64,000 nucleotides of DNA. Origin: Verrucomicrobiota bacterium (GTDB lineage: Bacteria; Verrucomicrobiota; Verrucomicrobiia; Opitutales; UBA953). Where the stretch lies: contig BJHS01000001.1 of the NCBI GenBank assembly GCA_014193315.1, forward strand, positions 124,001-188,000, in the 5' to 3' direction. The notes beneath the pieces were generated by a model. The model was not told the DNA's origin. It saw nothing but the letters and a program-made list of their open reading frames with translations, and ran no database searches. This document shows, one piece after another, positions 25,823 through 35,085 of this stretch (the first letter of the stretch is position 1; every line of letters starts with the position of its first letter). A program made the position numbers and the translations under genes.

Positions 25823-26263
25823 TTATTCTTCGCGGTTGAGCCCGGAGAAGGCGATGTTGTCGATGCCGGCTTCGCCAGCCCATTCGAGGGCCTTGGAGAT
25901 GTACTTGGCATGGCAGTCCTTATCGGCGCGGATCAGCAGGCGGTATTTCTCGTTGGTGCCTTTGCGGGCCTGCAGTTCCTTGGAGATGCCGTCCTTGTCG
26001 TTCGGGTCGAGCTCGCGGTCGTCGAGTTTGTACTTTGCCTGACCGGTGGTCTTGTCCCACGAGATGTTGATCAAGCCGGCCGCGGCCTTGTCGTCGCGCT
26101 TCACGCCGTGGGCGGCGACCGGGAGCGAGATATTCTTGTCGACCTTGAGCACTTGGGAGGAGGTGATCGACATGAAGAAGATCAGGAGGACCAGGAGCAC
26201 GTCGATCATCGGCGCGACCTGGAATTCCGGTTCGCCTTCTCCGCCTCCGCCTCCGCCTGCCAT
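25823..26263 (-). CDS. ExbD/TolR-family protein, copy 1
   Basis: 146 residues. It begins with an unusual Gly-rich tail (MAGGGGGGEGE), then VAPMIDVLLVLLIFFMS with the key Asp21 in the membrane helix. A longer periplasmic domain ends in a KALEWAGEAGIDNIAF segment typical of ExbD/TolR. It lies between exbB (28 bases) and the second exbD (three bases). The leader before the ATG is A/C-rich (CCTAACCCAACCCC) without Shine-Dalgarno. Confidence 0.9.
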   Translation of the reverse strand: MAGGGGGGEGEPEFQVAPMIDVLLVLLIFFMSITSSQVLKVDKNISLPVAAHGVKRDDKAAAGLINISWDKTTGQAKYKLDDRELDPNDKDGISKELQARKGTNEKYRLLIRADKDCHAKYISKALEWAGEAGIDNIAFSGLNREE

Positions 26264-26291
26264 GGTTGTGCTGGGGTTGGGTTAGGGGTGA

Positions 26292-27086
26292 TCAGGCCTG
26301 CGGCTCGGAGTTCGCCGGGACAGTGTTCCACACGGGCTTGGCCGCGTAGAGCTCGTCGCCGCCGACGTTCCGGCCTTGGATCTCGGCGTAGGGGAAGCCG
26401 CGGAAGAGGCCGCCGACGATCTCAGTGATATCATGGATGCCCTTCTGGATGCGATTGCGGAGCAGGTAGTAGGCGATGAACGCCGGGATTGCGATGAAGA
26501 GGCCGGAGGCGGTCGCCACGAGCACTTCGCCGATCGCTTCGGCGAGTTTGGAGGGGTCGCCCACGCCGGAGGAACCGAGCTTTTCGAAGGCCTTCATCAT
26601 GCCGGTCACCGTGCCGGTCAGGCCGATCATCGGGGTACAGACCCCGATCACGGAGAGGTAGGAGGCCCGGCCCATGAGGTCGGCTTGGATGCGGGCGATC
26701 TCGGAGATGATGGCCTCCTCGGTCATGGTCTTGCCATCGGGGCTGAGCGCCACGCCGGCGCGCACGATCTCGCAGATCGGGGAGCCGGCTTGCTTGGCGA
26801 ACTCATGGGCGGCGACATAGTCACCGGAGCGGAAGAGGTCGCGGAGCTGGATGACATGCTCGGCCGGGTAGAGTTTCTTGGCACTGGTCTTCAGCACGCC
26901 GTCGACGATGAACCAGATCATGGCGACGGAGCAGATGGTGATGGGGTACATGACCCAACCGCCCTCATGGAATAGGGTGAGCAGGGTCTTCTCCTTAACG
27001 CCTGGGGCGTCCTGTGCGGAGGCGGCCAAGGTAGACAACCCGAGGAAGAGGGAGGTCAGGAGGGGGGTGCGGAGTTTCATCTTCAT
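26292..27086 (-). CDS. MotA/TolQ/ExbB-family proton channel protein
   Basis: 264 residues. The N-terminus is a signal-peptide-like helix (MKMKLRTPLLTSLFLGL... ending ASAQ), as in the longer ExbB proteins. Three membrane segments follow (about 42-62, about 140-165 and about 190-215). The conserved MotA/ExbB core reads LSVIGVCTPMIGLTGTVTGMMKAFE and IGEVLVATASGLFIAIPAFIAYY. It would form the proton channel with the two ExbD proteins encoded downstream. No tonB, tolA, tolB or pal gene is adjacent; the upstream partners are two secreted helical-repeat proteins. Confidence 0.9.
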   Translation of the reverse strand: MKMKLRTPLLTSLFLGLSTLAASAQDAPGVKEKTLLTLFHEGGWVMYPITICSVAMIWFIVDGVLKTSAKKLYPAEHVIQLRDLFRSGDYVAAHEFAKQAGSPICEIVRAGVALSPDGKTMTEEAIISEIARIQADLMGRASYLSVIGVCTPMIGLTGTVTGMMKAFEKLGSSGVGDPSKLAEAIGEVLVATASGLFIAIPAFIAYYLLRNRIQKGIHDITEIVGGLFRGFPYAEIQGRNVGGDELYAAKPVWNTVPANSEPQA

Positions 27087-27142
27087 AGGGATGATTGGGT
27101 GGGTTTGGGTATTTAGCTAGGATTTAGGGAAGGGGCAAGGAC

Positions 27143-28165
27143 TCACTTGTTGCCCTCGTCGGAGGGGGCCGTCGGCGCGGCGGGTTTGGCGGCGCCTTCG
27201 GGGATGACGGCGGCATCCTGGATTTTGCGCTGGCCTTCCTCGGCTTGGAGGCGGTCCTCCTTGGGGAGGAGCTTCTTGGCTTCTTCGGCCTCCTTGGAGG
27301 TCGGGTAGGTGGTGACGATGTCACGCAGGTAGCGGTTGGAGACATCTTCGAGCTTTTGCTCGCGAGTGGCCGGGGTGTCCATCCCGCGGAAAGAGCGGGC
27401 GGCACCGAGCAACGCCTTGGGGACGTGCTCCTGCTGGGATCCGAAAAAGACCGGCACGCGCAGGAAGGTGTTCATGGCGGCCTCGTATTTCTTCGTGGCG
27501 AGCAGGGAGGACCCCTTGACGAGATGAAGGCGGGCCAGCAGGTCGGGGTCGTCCATCTGCGGGATCAAGGCGGTGGACTCGGCGATGACGGCCTCGTGTT
27601 CACCGCGGCGAGCGCGCTGCATCAGGCGGGCCAGCTTGATCTTGGTGGCGAGTTCGGGGATGGAGCCGTCGTCGGCCTTTTCCAGGTTATCGAGGAAAGA
27701 GCTGAGGACGGCATCGTTGGCGAGTCGATCGAGGGCGTCGAGCTTGACGATGGAGGCCTTGAGCCACCAGCTGCCGGGTACCTTCTTGATTGGCTCGAAG
27801 AATTTGATGATGGGCTCGATGTTATCGAGGGCCTTGCCGGGTTCGCCGCGGTTGACGTTGTTCTGGGCGTCCGTCAGGCGTTCGGGGAGGGGCCAGACGA
27901 TGCGTTCGACCTCGGCCAGCTTGCGGGTCATGACGAGTTCGGTGCCATCCTGGACGGTCGTGCGTTCCACGGTGCCCTTGAGGCTGCTGATGGTCCCCTT
28001 TTTGTTGTCGATGACGGGCTTCGGGGGAATGACGGAAGTATCGACCTTGAAGGGGTCGTTGACTTCCCAGCGTTCGCCGCCCTTGAAGATCAGGGCTTGA
28101 CCGAAGGCGGGCACGGCGACGCCGAGCGCGGCGGCGGCGAGGAGGAGGCGGGGGAAGGGGCGCAT
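27143..28165 (-). CDS. Secreted helical-repeat protein of the ExbB/ExbD locus
   Basis: 340 residues with a signal peptide (MRPFPRLLLAAAALGVAVPAFGQ). A short beta-like segment (about 25-85) is followed by a TPR-like helical region and an Ala/Pro-rich, charged C-terminus. No catalytic motif is visible. It lies three bases after the giant TPR gene and 56 bases before exbB, all on one strand. It is therefore likely a periplasmic partner of the ExbB/ExbD motor. The function is unknown. Confidence 0.7.
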   Translation of the reverse strand: MRPFPRLLLAAAALGVAVPAFGQALIFKGGERWEVNDPFKVDTSVIPPKPVIDNKKGTISSLKGTVERTTVQDGTELVMTRKLAEVERIVWPLPERLTDAQNNVNRGEPGKALDNIEPIIKFFEPIKKVPGSWWLKASIVKLDALDRLANDAVLSSFLDNLEKADDGSIPELATKIKLARLMQRARRGEHEAVIAESTALIPQMDDPDLLARLHLVKGSSLLATKKYEAAMNTFLRVPVFFGSQQEHVPKALLGAARSFRGMDTPATREQKLEDVSNRYLRDIVTTYPTSKEAEEAKKLLPKEDRLQAEEGQRKIQDAAVIPEGAAKPAAPTAPSDEGNK

Positions 28166-28168
28166 GGC

Positions 28169-31100
28169 TTAGAGGCGGGTGTTGAGCGACTTGGCTTCGG
28201 CGGCTTCCGGGGTGTCCTTGATGCGGTCCTTGGACAGCATCTCGGCGAGGACCAGCTTGGCCTCGGGCTTCTGGCCGAGTTTATCGGAGAGCATGCGGGC
28301 GGTGCCGAGGTAGGCTTTGGCCGACCAGGACTCGTACTTTTTCCAGGTTTGGTAGCAGCGGCGATAGTAAGCGACGGACTTCTTGAAACCATCCGTGGCG
28401 TCGGCTGGCTCATGGTTGACGAGGGCATTGATGGTCACGGTCGTCTTGCTCTCTTCCTTGTTGTCGACCTTGACGGTGAGGGTGGCCGTAAACTCTCCGG
28501 CCGTGGCATAAGTGTGGGTCGGCTTGGCCTCGTGCGAGGTCGGCAGTTTATCCCCGAAGTCCCAGTGGTAAGTCACTTCGCCCTTCGGTTTCTCTTCCGG
28601 TCTCGGGGCCATGAACTTGACGGTCAACGGGGCCGCGCCGGAGGTGGGAGAGGTGCCCGCCATCGCGGCCGTCACCCCCGTCGGGCCAACTTCGTCCTTG
28701 GGTTTCTTGATTAGGCTGGGTTTGCCTTGGGCCATCTGGTTGGCGTTGCGTTCATGGATCTGGCCAAGCCAGAAGAGGGCGGCGGCCGTCATCTCGCCGC
28801 GCCACTCCTTGGTGCGCATGATATCCTCGAATTCCTTGATGGCCTCGTCCAGCCGGGAGAGCTCGGCGAGGGCGCGGGCACGGGCGAACTTGATCTCCTT
28901 CTCCTTCGACATCGTGATGTTGTTGTCGACGGCCTCGTTGCAGAGCTCGAGCACCTCCTTGAATTTCTTCTGCTGGAGCAGGATCTCGGCCAGGCCCGCG
29001 AAGCCGAAGTCCGCGTACTCGGACGACCGGTTGTGCTCTTTGATGTACTCGAAGTAAGCGGCGGCCTTCGGGGCCTCGCCCTTGGAGAGCAGGTGGTCGC
29101 CGACGACGGCGAGGATGGTCGGGCTCAGCTCCTCGGCCTTGTAGTTGGCGGAGACCTTCTTGAAGAAGGTGTCGGCGCGCTCGGGGTTACGCAGGAAGAC
29201 ATTCAACTGGCCCATGGCGAAGAAGCCGCGGGCTTGGGCGATGAGGGAGTCCTTGTTCTCCGTGAGGCGGAGCAGCTGGGTCAGCTCGGCTTCCGCGTTG
29301 GCGGGGGAATAGGCGGCGGGGTCGACCGGGGTGCCGGGCTTCACGCGCTTCACCTTGCGGGCGAGCTTCTCGCAGAGGAAGATGACGAGCTTCTCGTTGC
29401 CTTCCTGTTTGCGATCGTTGATGGACTCGGCGACGGCGGAGGACAGCAGGGCGAGCGCCTCGGTCTTGGCGTCGCGGATGCTGGCCTGGCGGTCCTTGTC
29501 GACGACGGCGAGCTCGTCGGCGAGCTTCGCGGAGAGCTTGGTGACCTCGGCCTTGGCGGCGGCGATGGCCTCCTTGGTGCTGCCATCCTGGCGCTCGAGA
29601 GCGTCGACCTTCTTGCGTTCGGCGGCGAGCTGGCCGCTGAAGCGCTTCTGGACCTCCTCGCTGCGCTGGGCGAACTCCGGCTTATCGCCCAGTCGTTCGG
29701 TGGCCTTGATGACCTCGTAGAGGTAGGTGAGCGCCTTCGGGTCGTTATGGTCCCAATCGTAGACCTCCTTGTAAAGGTCGCGCATGCGGGCGTGCTCGCC
29801 GCGGCCGGGGAGGAGCTTGCCCAGCTCGCGGAGGACGAACTCCAGCGCGTTGGTATTGGTGCGGCCGGAGCGGGCGGCGGCGACGTAGGCGTCTATCGCC
29901 TTGGCGGTATGGCCGTCCTTCTCCTTTTCGAAGGCGGCCTTCTTCGCCAGGAACTTCTTCTTCGTCTCGGGGGCAGGGTTGGTGCGGGCGGACTCGTCGG
30001 CCTGGCGGATGGACTTATCGAGCTCGGTCGCCAGGCGCATCTCGGCGTCGCCGATTAGCGTGTGGACCTCGGGCACTTGGTTGACCACATTCTCGTCCTT
30101 GTTGACGGCGTAATCCCTGAGCCACTCGTTGCAAAGGCGGAGCGTCTCGACGGTCTCGGGCGGCTGGAGGCCGAACTTCACGATGGCCTGGCGGTAGCGA
30201 ACGTCGGCCAGGAACTTCCCCTTTCCGGCGAAGTCGACTAGGTACTGGTCGAAGCCGGCCTTGGTCTCCTTGTACTTGCCCTGGTAGAACCAGCAGAGCG
30301 CACGCATGTACGCGGACTGCTCGCGGGCGAGGGAACGCGGGTACTTTTGGTTGAAGGTGTCGAGGGCGGCGCCTGCTTGGTCCCAGTCGACGTTGGCGAA
30401 GAGGCAGCAGATGATGCGGAAGTCGATCTCCTCGACCGTGGACGGGTCGATCTTCTTCACGTTGGCCTTGGCCCAATTGTAATGCTCGATGGCTTCCTTG
30501 TACTCCTCGCGGTCCTGGGAGATCTCGCCCAGGATGACGGCGACCGCCGAGACCTCGTCGGCGTCGGGGTACTTCTGGAGGAACTCCTTGCACTTGGCCT
30601 GGGCCTCGGTGTTGCGGCCGATCTGGCGGAGGGCGAGGATGTAGTAGTAGTAGGCCCCGGAGACCTTGGTGAAGCCGGGGTTGTTATCGAAGATATCCCG
30701 GAAGGCCACGAAAGCCTCCCAGTGCTTGTTCAGCTCGAGCAAGCAGAGGCCGATGCGGTAGGAGATGAACGCGTCGTAGTCCTTGTTCGCGGCGAAATCG
30801 GCCTCGATCTTCTTGAATTGCTCCACGCCGGCGCGGGCTTCCTCGATCTTGATTTTGGCGTTGTCGTCCGGCTTCGGGTAGAGCTTCACCAGGTTGTCCA
30901 CTTCGGCCTGTTTCGCCTCGACGGCCCGCGTGACGGAGCGGGCGACGGTCGCGCGGCGGAGGGTGCCTTGGTAACTCGCGAGGGCTTGGCGGTAGAGCTC
31001 GAACTTCTCCTTTTCCTCGGGGGCGTTTTCAGCGGCCTCGAAGCGGGAGTCGCCGATCTCGATGCGCTGGAAATTGGAACGGACGATGTCCGCCGGGGAA

Positions 31101-31849
31101 CCCGTGCCGCGGGCGTCGACCTCGGCCTTGAGCTGTTCGGCTTCCTTCGTGAGCCCGAGTTTGGTGTAGACTTCGACGAGTTTGGCGGCGGCTTCGCGGC
31201 GCTCGGGCGTACCGAGGCCCTCCGCGATGGCGGACTTCAGCAGCTGCATGGCCTGACCGAGGGCTTTCTTCTTGTCCTCGGCACCGGCGGACTTGGCTTT
31301 CTCCTCGATGATGCGGGCCGAAAGGGTGTAGGCGCTGATGCGGTCCTCGGCGCGGATGGAGACGTTGGGGGCGCGGAGTTTCTCGAGCAGGGCCAAGGCG
31401 GGATCCCACTTGGACTGGCTGGCGTAGGCTTCGACCAGCGTGAGTTGGGCGATGCCGCGCTTATTGTCCGTGCCGTAGAAGTCGTTGGTGCCTTTCGGGT
31501 GCTTGGCCAGGAAGGCGGTCAGTTCGGTCTCGGTCTTCGCCCAGTCCTTGAGCGAGTAGGCGGCCACGGCCTTGTTGAAATCCAGGACGGCCTTCAGCAT
31601 CTCGCTGCCTTCCGCGCCGAGTAGCTTCTCGAGCTCGGTCAGGGTGTCGTAGGCGGCCTGGTATTTCTTGGCCTCCATCTCCTTGCCGGCACGTTTGAAC
31701 AGCTGATCGAGCTTATTCTCCGCGGCGGGCGCGGCAGTGGCGGGCTTGGTCTGGCCGTGCAACGTGCCCGCAAGCGGGGTGCAGGCCAAAAGGACGGCCA
31801 AGATGGCGGCTTTGGCCATTTGGTAGGTGCGGGACTCGGGAGTGGCCAT
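28169..31849 (-). CDS. Giant periplasmic TPR protein with a PKD domain
   Basis: About 1226 residues. The signal peptide (MAKAAILAVLLACTPLAGTLHGQ) starts at residue 11 of the chosen start. ATG 31819 would begin exactly at that peptide and may be the true start; an open frame reaches 31957. Most of the protein is tandem TPR-type helices with Lys/Glu/Ala-rich stretches and a coiled-coil-like part around the middle. Near the C-terminus one PKD-type beta-sandwich is visible at about 1065-1142 (APLTVKF, YHWDFGD, HTYATAGEFTATL). A final helical segment follows. It heads the locus with the 340-aa protein, ExbB and two ExbD. The architecture suggests a long periplasmic scaffold driven or clamped by the motor; this is inference. 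Confidence 0.75.
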   Translation of the reverse strand: MATPESRTYQMAKAAILAVLLACTPLAGTLHGQTKPATAAPAAENKLDQLFKRAGKEMEAKKYQAAYDTLTELEKLLGAEGSEMLKAVLDFNKAVAAYSLKDWAKTETELTAFLAKHPKGTNDFYGTDNKRGIAQLTLVEAYASQSKWDPALALLEKLRAPNVSIRAEDRISAYTLSARIIEEKAKSAGAEDKKKALGQAMQLLKSAIAEGLGTPERREAAAKLVEVYTKLGLTKEAEQLKAEVDARGTGSPADIVRSNFQRIEIGDSRFEAAENAPEEKEKFELYRQALASYQGTLRRATVARSVTRAVEAKQAEVDNLVKLYPKPDDNAKIKIEEARAGVEQFKKIEADFAANKDYDAFISYRIGLCLLELNKHWEAFVAFRDIFDNNPGFTKVSGAYYYYILALRQIGRNTEAQAKCKEFLQKYPDADEVSAVAVILGEISQDREEYKEAIEHYNWAKANVKKIDPSTVEEIDFRIICCLFANVDWDQAGAALDTFNQKYPRSLAREQSAYMRALCWFYQGKYKETKAGFDQYLVDFAGKGKFLADVRYRQAIVKFGLQPPETVETLRLCNEWLRDYAVNKDENVVNQVPEVHTLIGDAEMRLATELDKSIRQADESARTNPAPETKKKFLAKKAAFEKEKDGHTAKAIDAYVAAARSGRTNTNALEFVLRELGKLLPGRGEHARMRDLYKEVYDWDHNDPKALTYLYEVIKATERLGDKPEFAQRSEEVQKRFSGQLAAERKKVDALERQDGSTKEAIAAAKAEVTKLSAKLADELAVVDKDRQASIRDAKTEALALLSSAVAESINDRKQEGNEKLVIFLCEKLARKVKRVKPGTPVDPAAYSPANAEAELTQLLRLTENKDSLIAQARGFFAMGQLNVFLRNPERADTFFKKVSANYKAEELSPTILAVVGDHLLSKGEAPKAAAYFEYIKEHNRSSEYADFGFAGLAEILLQQKKFKEVLELCNEAVDNNITMSKEKEIKFARARALAELSRLDEAIKEFEDIMRTKEWRGEMTAAALFWLGQIHERNANQMAQGKPSLIKKPKDEVGPTGVTAAMAGTSPTSGAAPLTVKFMAPRPEEKPKGEVTYHWDFGDKLPTSHEAKPTHTYATAGEFTATLTVKVDNKEESKTTVTINALVNHEPADATDGFKKSVAYYRRCYQTWKKYESWSAKAYLGTARMLSDKLGQKPEAKLVLAEMLSKDRIKDTPEAAEAKSLNTRL

Positions 31850-31991
31850 CGGGTATTGGGAGCTTGGGATCGCCTCTTGGGGTGAGTAGGAAAGTAGCCG
31901 TCCACCGGGGAGTCTGCCAAGCAATAATCCTTCACAGTTAGCCGGGTTTCGCCCCACGACGGAGACCCCTAGGGAAGACCTTTAGCCGGAT

Positions 31992-32930
31992 TCATCGCCC
32001 CGACTTCCGCCCCGTGGCAAGGAGGGTCTCAAAGCCTGGCTCGCGCGGTTCCTTGGCGACCACCCTGACTTCGGAGGCCCGGAAGCCCGCTTCCTCCATC
32101 CAATCGTGCAGGTCGTTCTCCTTGAAGCCTAGCCAGCGGTCAGCGTAGAGCTCGCGCGCCTTCTCGAAGCGGTGGGCTCGTAGATCGAGGATGAGGACTT
32201 GCCCCCCGGGTTTAAGGATTCGATGGGCTTCGGTCAGGGCTTTCCGAGGGTTTTCGGCATGGTGCAGGGCCTGACTGAGCAGAACCAAGTCCACACACCG
32301 GTCAGGCAGGGGGGTGTCCTCGATATCACCAAGGACGTAGTCCACGTTCTGGAGCTGCTCTTTTTTGGCCAAGGCACGCCCGAGCTCGACCATCCGCGGG
32401 GAGTTGTCGACGCAATGCACATACTCCGCCTGGCGGGCCAGCAGGCGGGACAAAGTGCCGTCGCCCGCCCCGAGGTCGGCGATGCGCACCTTCGGGACGA
32501 GGAGCAGGAGCAACTGGCCGATGGCCTCCCACGAACGGCCTGGGCAGTAGTTTTTACCGAGCCGGTCGGCCACGAGGTTGAAGTGTTGCTCTGCTTTCCG
32601 GCGACGCTTCTCCACGATCCGTTGCAAGGCCCGTTGGTCGGCTCGGGCGGCCGGTTCGGCCTCGGTGGCGCTCGCGGCGGCCTTCAGGATGCTCTGTACG
32701 CCCGCGCCCAGCCCGCGGGCCAGAGCGTAGTAAGAGTGCTTACCGTCGCGGCGATCCTCCGCCAAGCCAGCCTTGCGGAGCAAGGCGAGGTGGGTCGAGA
32801 TGCGCGACTGGCGCATGCCAAGGATTTCCTGGAGTTCGCCGACCGAAAGTTCGCCCTTCGCCAGTAGGAACAGCAGGCGGGCCCGGGTGGGGTCGGACAG
32901 GAGGCGGAGGGATTCCCAGGGGTCGGCCAT
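31992..32930 (-). CDS. ArsR-family regulator fused to a SAM-dependent methyltransferase
   Basis: 312 residues. The N-terminal winged helix-turn-helix of ArsR type is at about 1-85 (LLSDPTRARLLFLLAKGELSVGEL; recognition region RQSRISTHLALLRKAGL). A class I methyltransferase domain follows at about 120-290, with motif I ADLGAGDGTLSR (151-162) and DLVLLSQALHHAENP. No Cys metal site is seen in the HTH. Proteins of this build are often near methionine-cycle genes and may sense SAM or SAH, but no such gene is adjacent here. It seems monocistronic between the greA terminator and the TPR-PKD gene. Confidence 0.85.
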   Translation of the reverse strand: MADPWESLRLLSDPTRARLLFLLAKGELSVGELQEILGMRQSRISTHLALLRKAGLAEDRRDGKHSYYALARGLGAGVQSILKAAASATEAEPAARADQRALQRIVEKRRRKAEQHFNLVADRLGKNYCPGRSWEAIGQLLLLLVPKVRIADLGAGDGTLSRLLARQAEYVHCVDNSPRMVELGRALAKKEQLQNVDYVLGDIEDTPLPDRCVDLVLLSQALHHAENPRKALTEAHRILKPGGQVLILDLRAHRFEKARELYADRWLGFKENDLHDWMEEAGFRASEVRVVAKEPREPGFETLLATGRKSGR

Positions 32931-32963
32931 GGAGGGGAGGATGGGGTCGTTCGCGTCGCTGTC

Positions 32964-32996
32964 AAAAGAGGAAGCCCCGCAAGGCGGGGCTTCCTC
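32964..32996 (-). terminator. Intrinsic terminator of greA
   Basis: A perfect 13-bp stem pairs 32968-32980 with 32984-32996, with a three-base loop. On the minus strand it is followed by TTTT. It lies 18 bases after the greA stop. Confidence 0.85.
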
Positions 32997-33014
32997 AGGC
33001 GCGACCAGGGCGGC

Positions 33015-34985
33015 TTACTTCCGCTTCTCGACCCAGCGGCTGATGGCCTTGACCTTCCAGGTCTCGGTCTTGCCGTTGATGTTGGTCGTGAAGGTCTCGC
33101 CCAGTTTCTGGTTGAGGAACTGCTTGGCGAGGGGGGAGATGTAGGAGAGGATATTCTCCTCGGGCTTGCCGTCCCAGACTCCGAGGATGTCGTAGATAAT
33201 CTCGGCCTGCTCGGCGCCGCGCAGCAGCGTGACGGTGGAGCCGACGCTGATCGCGTCCGTGCGGGCTTCGGTGAAATCGGTGATGCGGGCCTTCTTGAGC
33301 AGGCTCTCGAGTTCGGCGCGGCGGGCCGAGAGCGTGTCGTGCTCCTGACGAGCCATCTTGTACTCGGAATTCTCGCGCAAGTCGCCGTGTTCCTTGGCGA
33401 CCTGGATGGCCTCCTTGATGGCGGGCAGGCGGTTCTGGATGATGTCGGTCAGCTCGCGGTCCTTCGCTTCCTTGCTGTGCTTGGAGACGAGCAGCTCCTT
33501 TTCTTCGGCCTCATTGTCGGTCGGCTTGGACTGGGCCAGGCGTTGGACATTCGGGTCGATCTTGGCCAGGCGGGCGATCAGCGACTTCTTGGTCATCTGG
33601 TCGAAGCCCTGGCTGCTGAGCATGGTGCGGGTCAGGTCGTAGATGGTCTCACTGTCGACCTTCGGGCCATTGACCGGGGCCAAGATGTCAGCAATCAGCT
33701 CCTTGTCCTTCACCAACTCGTTGGCGAGCGGGATGCGGGCGGTGGAATTGGATTCGAGGGCTTCGGTGTCGACCGAGCCGAGGATGGCGGCGAGCAACGT
33801 CGGGTTGATCAGGCGCGCCACGATGTCGGCATACTTCTTGGACGAGCGGTTCTTGATGACCCAGATGATGACTGGGGCGCGGAGCTCGCGGCTCTCGAGC
33901 CACTGGGCGAAACGGCGGCCAACTTCGGCGGCCAGTTCCTGGTCGCAGAGGTAGGAGATGGATTCGGAGACCAGCTTGGCGGAGCCACTCTTCGTGGAGC
34001 CGATGTCGCGGTTTCTCAGGAGGTCGAAGGCGCGATCGGCCCAGTTGTCTCCATGGTGGGCGCGCACGAGGTCGAGCAGGCTGCGGATTTTCTCGGTGGT
34101 GTGGGGGATGTTCAGCGCGACAAAGGCGAGGTCGCCTTCGTTGCAGAGCGCGATGACCTCGGAGGCGGTCGGGCTGACGGTATCGACGGTCTCGACGGCG
34201 GAGCGGAAGAACTTGTCGCGGTTCCAGATGGCGCCCAGGAGGACCGGGATCAGGTCGCGGCGACGGCTCGGGCTGACGGAAGCGAGGGCTTTGGCGAGGT
34301 CGGCGGAGACCTTGGCGAGGTTGGCGTCGGTGGCGGCGGAGCGGGTCTCGGCGGCGGAGCTATCGGCCATCTCCTCCAGTAGGGCCAGCTTGCGTTCGAA
34401 GTTGGGAGCCGACTCGTACTGGGCGAAAAGGTCCTCGCCGAGATCGACCGGGGCTTCGAGGAGGATGTAGAGGCCGCCCTTCTTCTCGGGCACCTGAATC
34501 GCCCGGTCCTTGCGGACGGCGGCGCGCGCCTTGGTCCACCAAGCCTTGAAGGCGGCGGCCCGGTCCTTGCCAGCGCCAAGCGAGGCAAAGTGGATACGCT
34601 CCAAGTTGGCTTCGAGGGCGTAGGACGTGCATTCCCCTTCGGGGTACTCGGCGAGCAGGCCCTTGACGATGGCGGACGGGTCGTTGGCGACCTGCTGGGC
34701 CACCTTCTCCTTGGATTCGTCGGCGTAGGCGGAAGCCACGAGGCTGGCCGGGTTCAGAATTTCGATTTTACCGAGGAAGAAGGCGGCATCCATGACGTGG
34801 CCCTTCTTGCCCTGCTCGGGGAAGTCCACGGTGAAGCGCTTGGCCGCCTCATCGTAGCCCCGGATGACGCCGATGCCCCAGGCTTGGTGGAGGCAGAAGG
34901 CGGGATGACCCGAGCCGACCCGGTTGATAGCGTCCTGCAGAGAGTTGTTTTTAACGCCTTGTGGGTTGGGGGCCTTGTTGCTCAT
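33015..34985 (-). CDS. greA: Long-form transcription elongation factor GreA
   Basis: 656 residues, about four times a normal GreA. The C-terminal ~150 residues are GreA/GreB. The antiparallel coiled coil carries the tip motif GDLRENSEY (534-542), with the two acidic residues Asp535 and Glu538 needed for transcript cleavage. An FKBP-like end (SYISPLAKQFLNQKLGE) follows. The N-terminal ~500 residues are helical, beginning with a small SH3/Tudor-like patch (QAWGIGVIRGYD, about 35-46). Chlamydial GreA has a similar long N-terminal extension (about 715 residues), so the form is probably shared across the PVC group. ATG 34985 gives a sensible start; the open frame continues upstream. It has its own terminator and is divergent from rlmN. 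Confidence 0.88.
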   Translation of the reverse strand: MSNKAPNPQGVKNNSLQDAINRVGSGHPAFCLHQAWGIGVIRGYDEAAKRFTVDFPEQGKKGHVMDAAFFLGKIEILNPASLVASAYADESKEKVAQQVANDPSAIVKGLLAEYPEGECTSYALEANLERIHFASLGAGKDRAAAFKAWWTKARAAVRKDRAIQVPEKKGGLYILLEAPVDLGEDLFAQYESAPNFERKLALLEEMADSSAAETRSAATDANLAKVSADLAKALASVSPSRRRDLIPVLLGAIWNRDKFFRSAVETVDTVSPTASEVIALCNEGDLAFVALNIPHTTEKIRSLLDLVRAHHGDNWADRAFDLLRNRDIGSTKSGSAKLVSESISYLCDQELAAEVGRRFAQWLESRELRAPVIIWVIKNRSSKKYADIVARLINPTLLAAILGSVDTEALESNSTARIPLANELVKDKELIADILAPVNGPKVDSETIYDLTRTMLSSQGFDQMTKKSLIARLAKIDPNVQRLAQSKPTDNEAEEKELLVSKHSKEAKDRELTDIIQNRLPAIKEAIQVAKEHGDLRENSEYKMARQEHDTLSARRAELESLLKKARITDFTEARTDAISVGSTVTLLRGAEQAEIIYDILGVWDGKPEENILSYISPLAKQFLNQKLGETFTTNINGKTETWKVKAISRWVEKRK

Positions 34986-35085
34986 TGCAAAAAGGGGTTT
35001 TGGGCATAACAAAACGCACTTGCAAGCAGGAAGGCGGAGTGCTTTGCGGTCTTCGGTCCCGATTGCCTTGCCTTGACCAATCCCG

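Noticed and set aside
28727-30058. 443-codon plus-strand frame inside the giant TPR gene
   Set aside because: It is Leu/Gly/Glu-rich without motifs and lies entirely opposite the TPR/PKD coding sequence.
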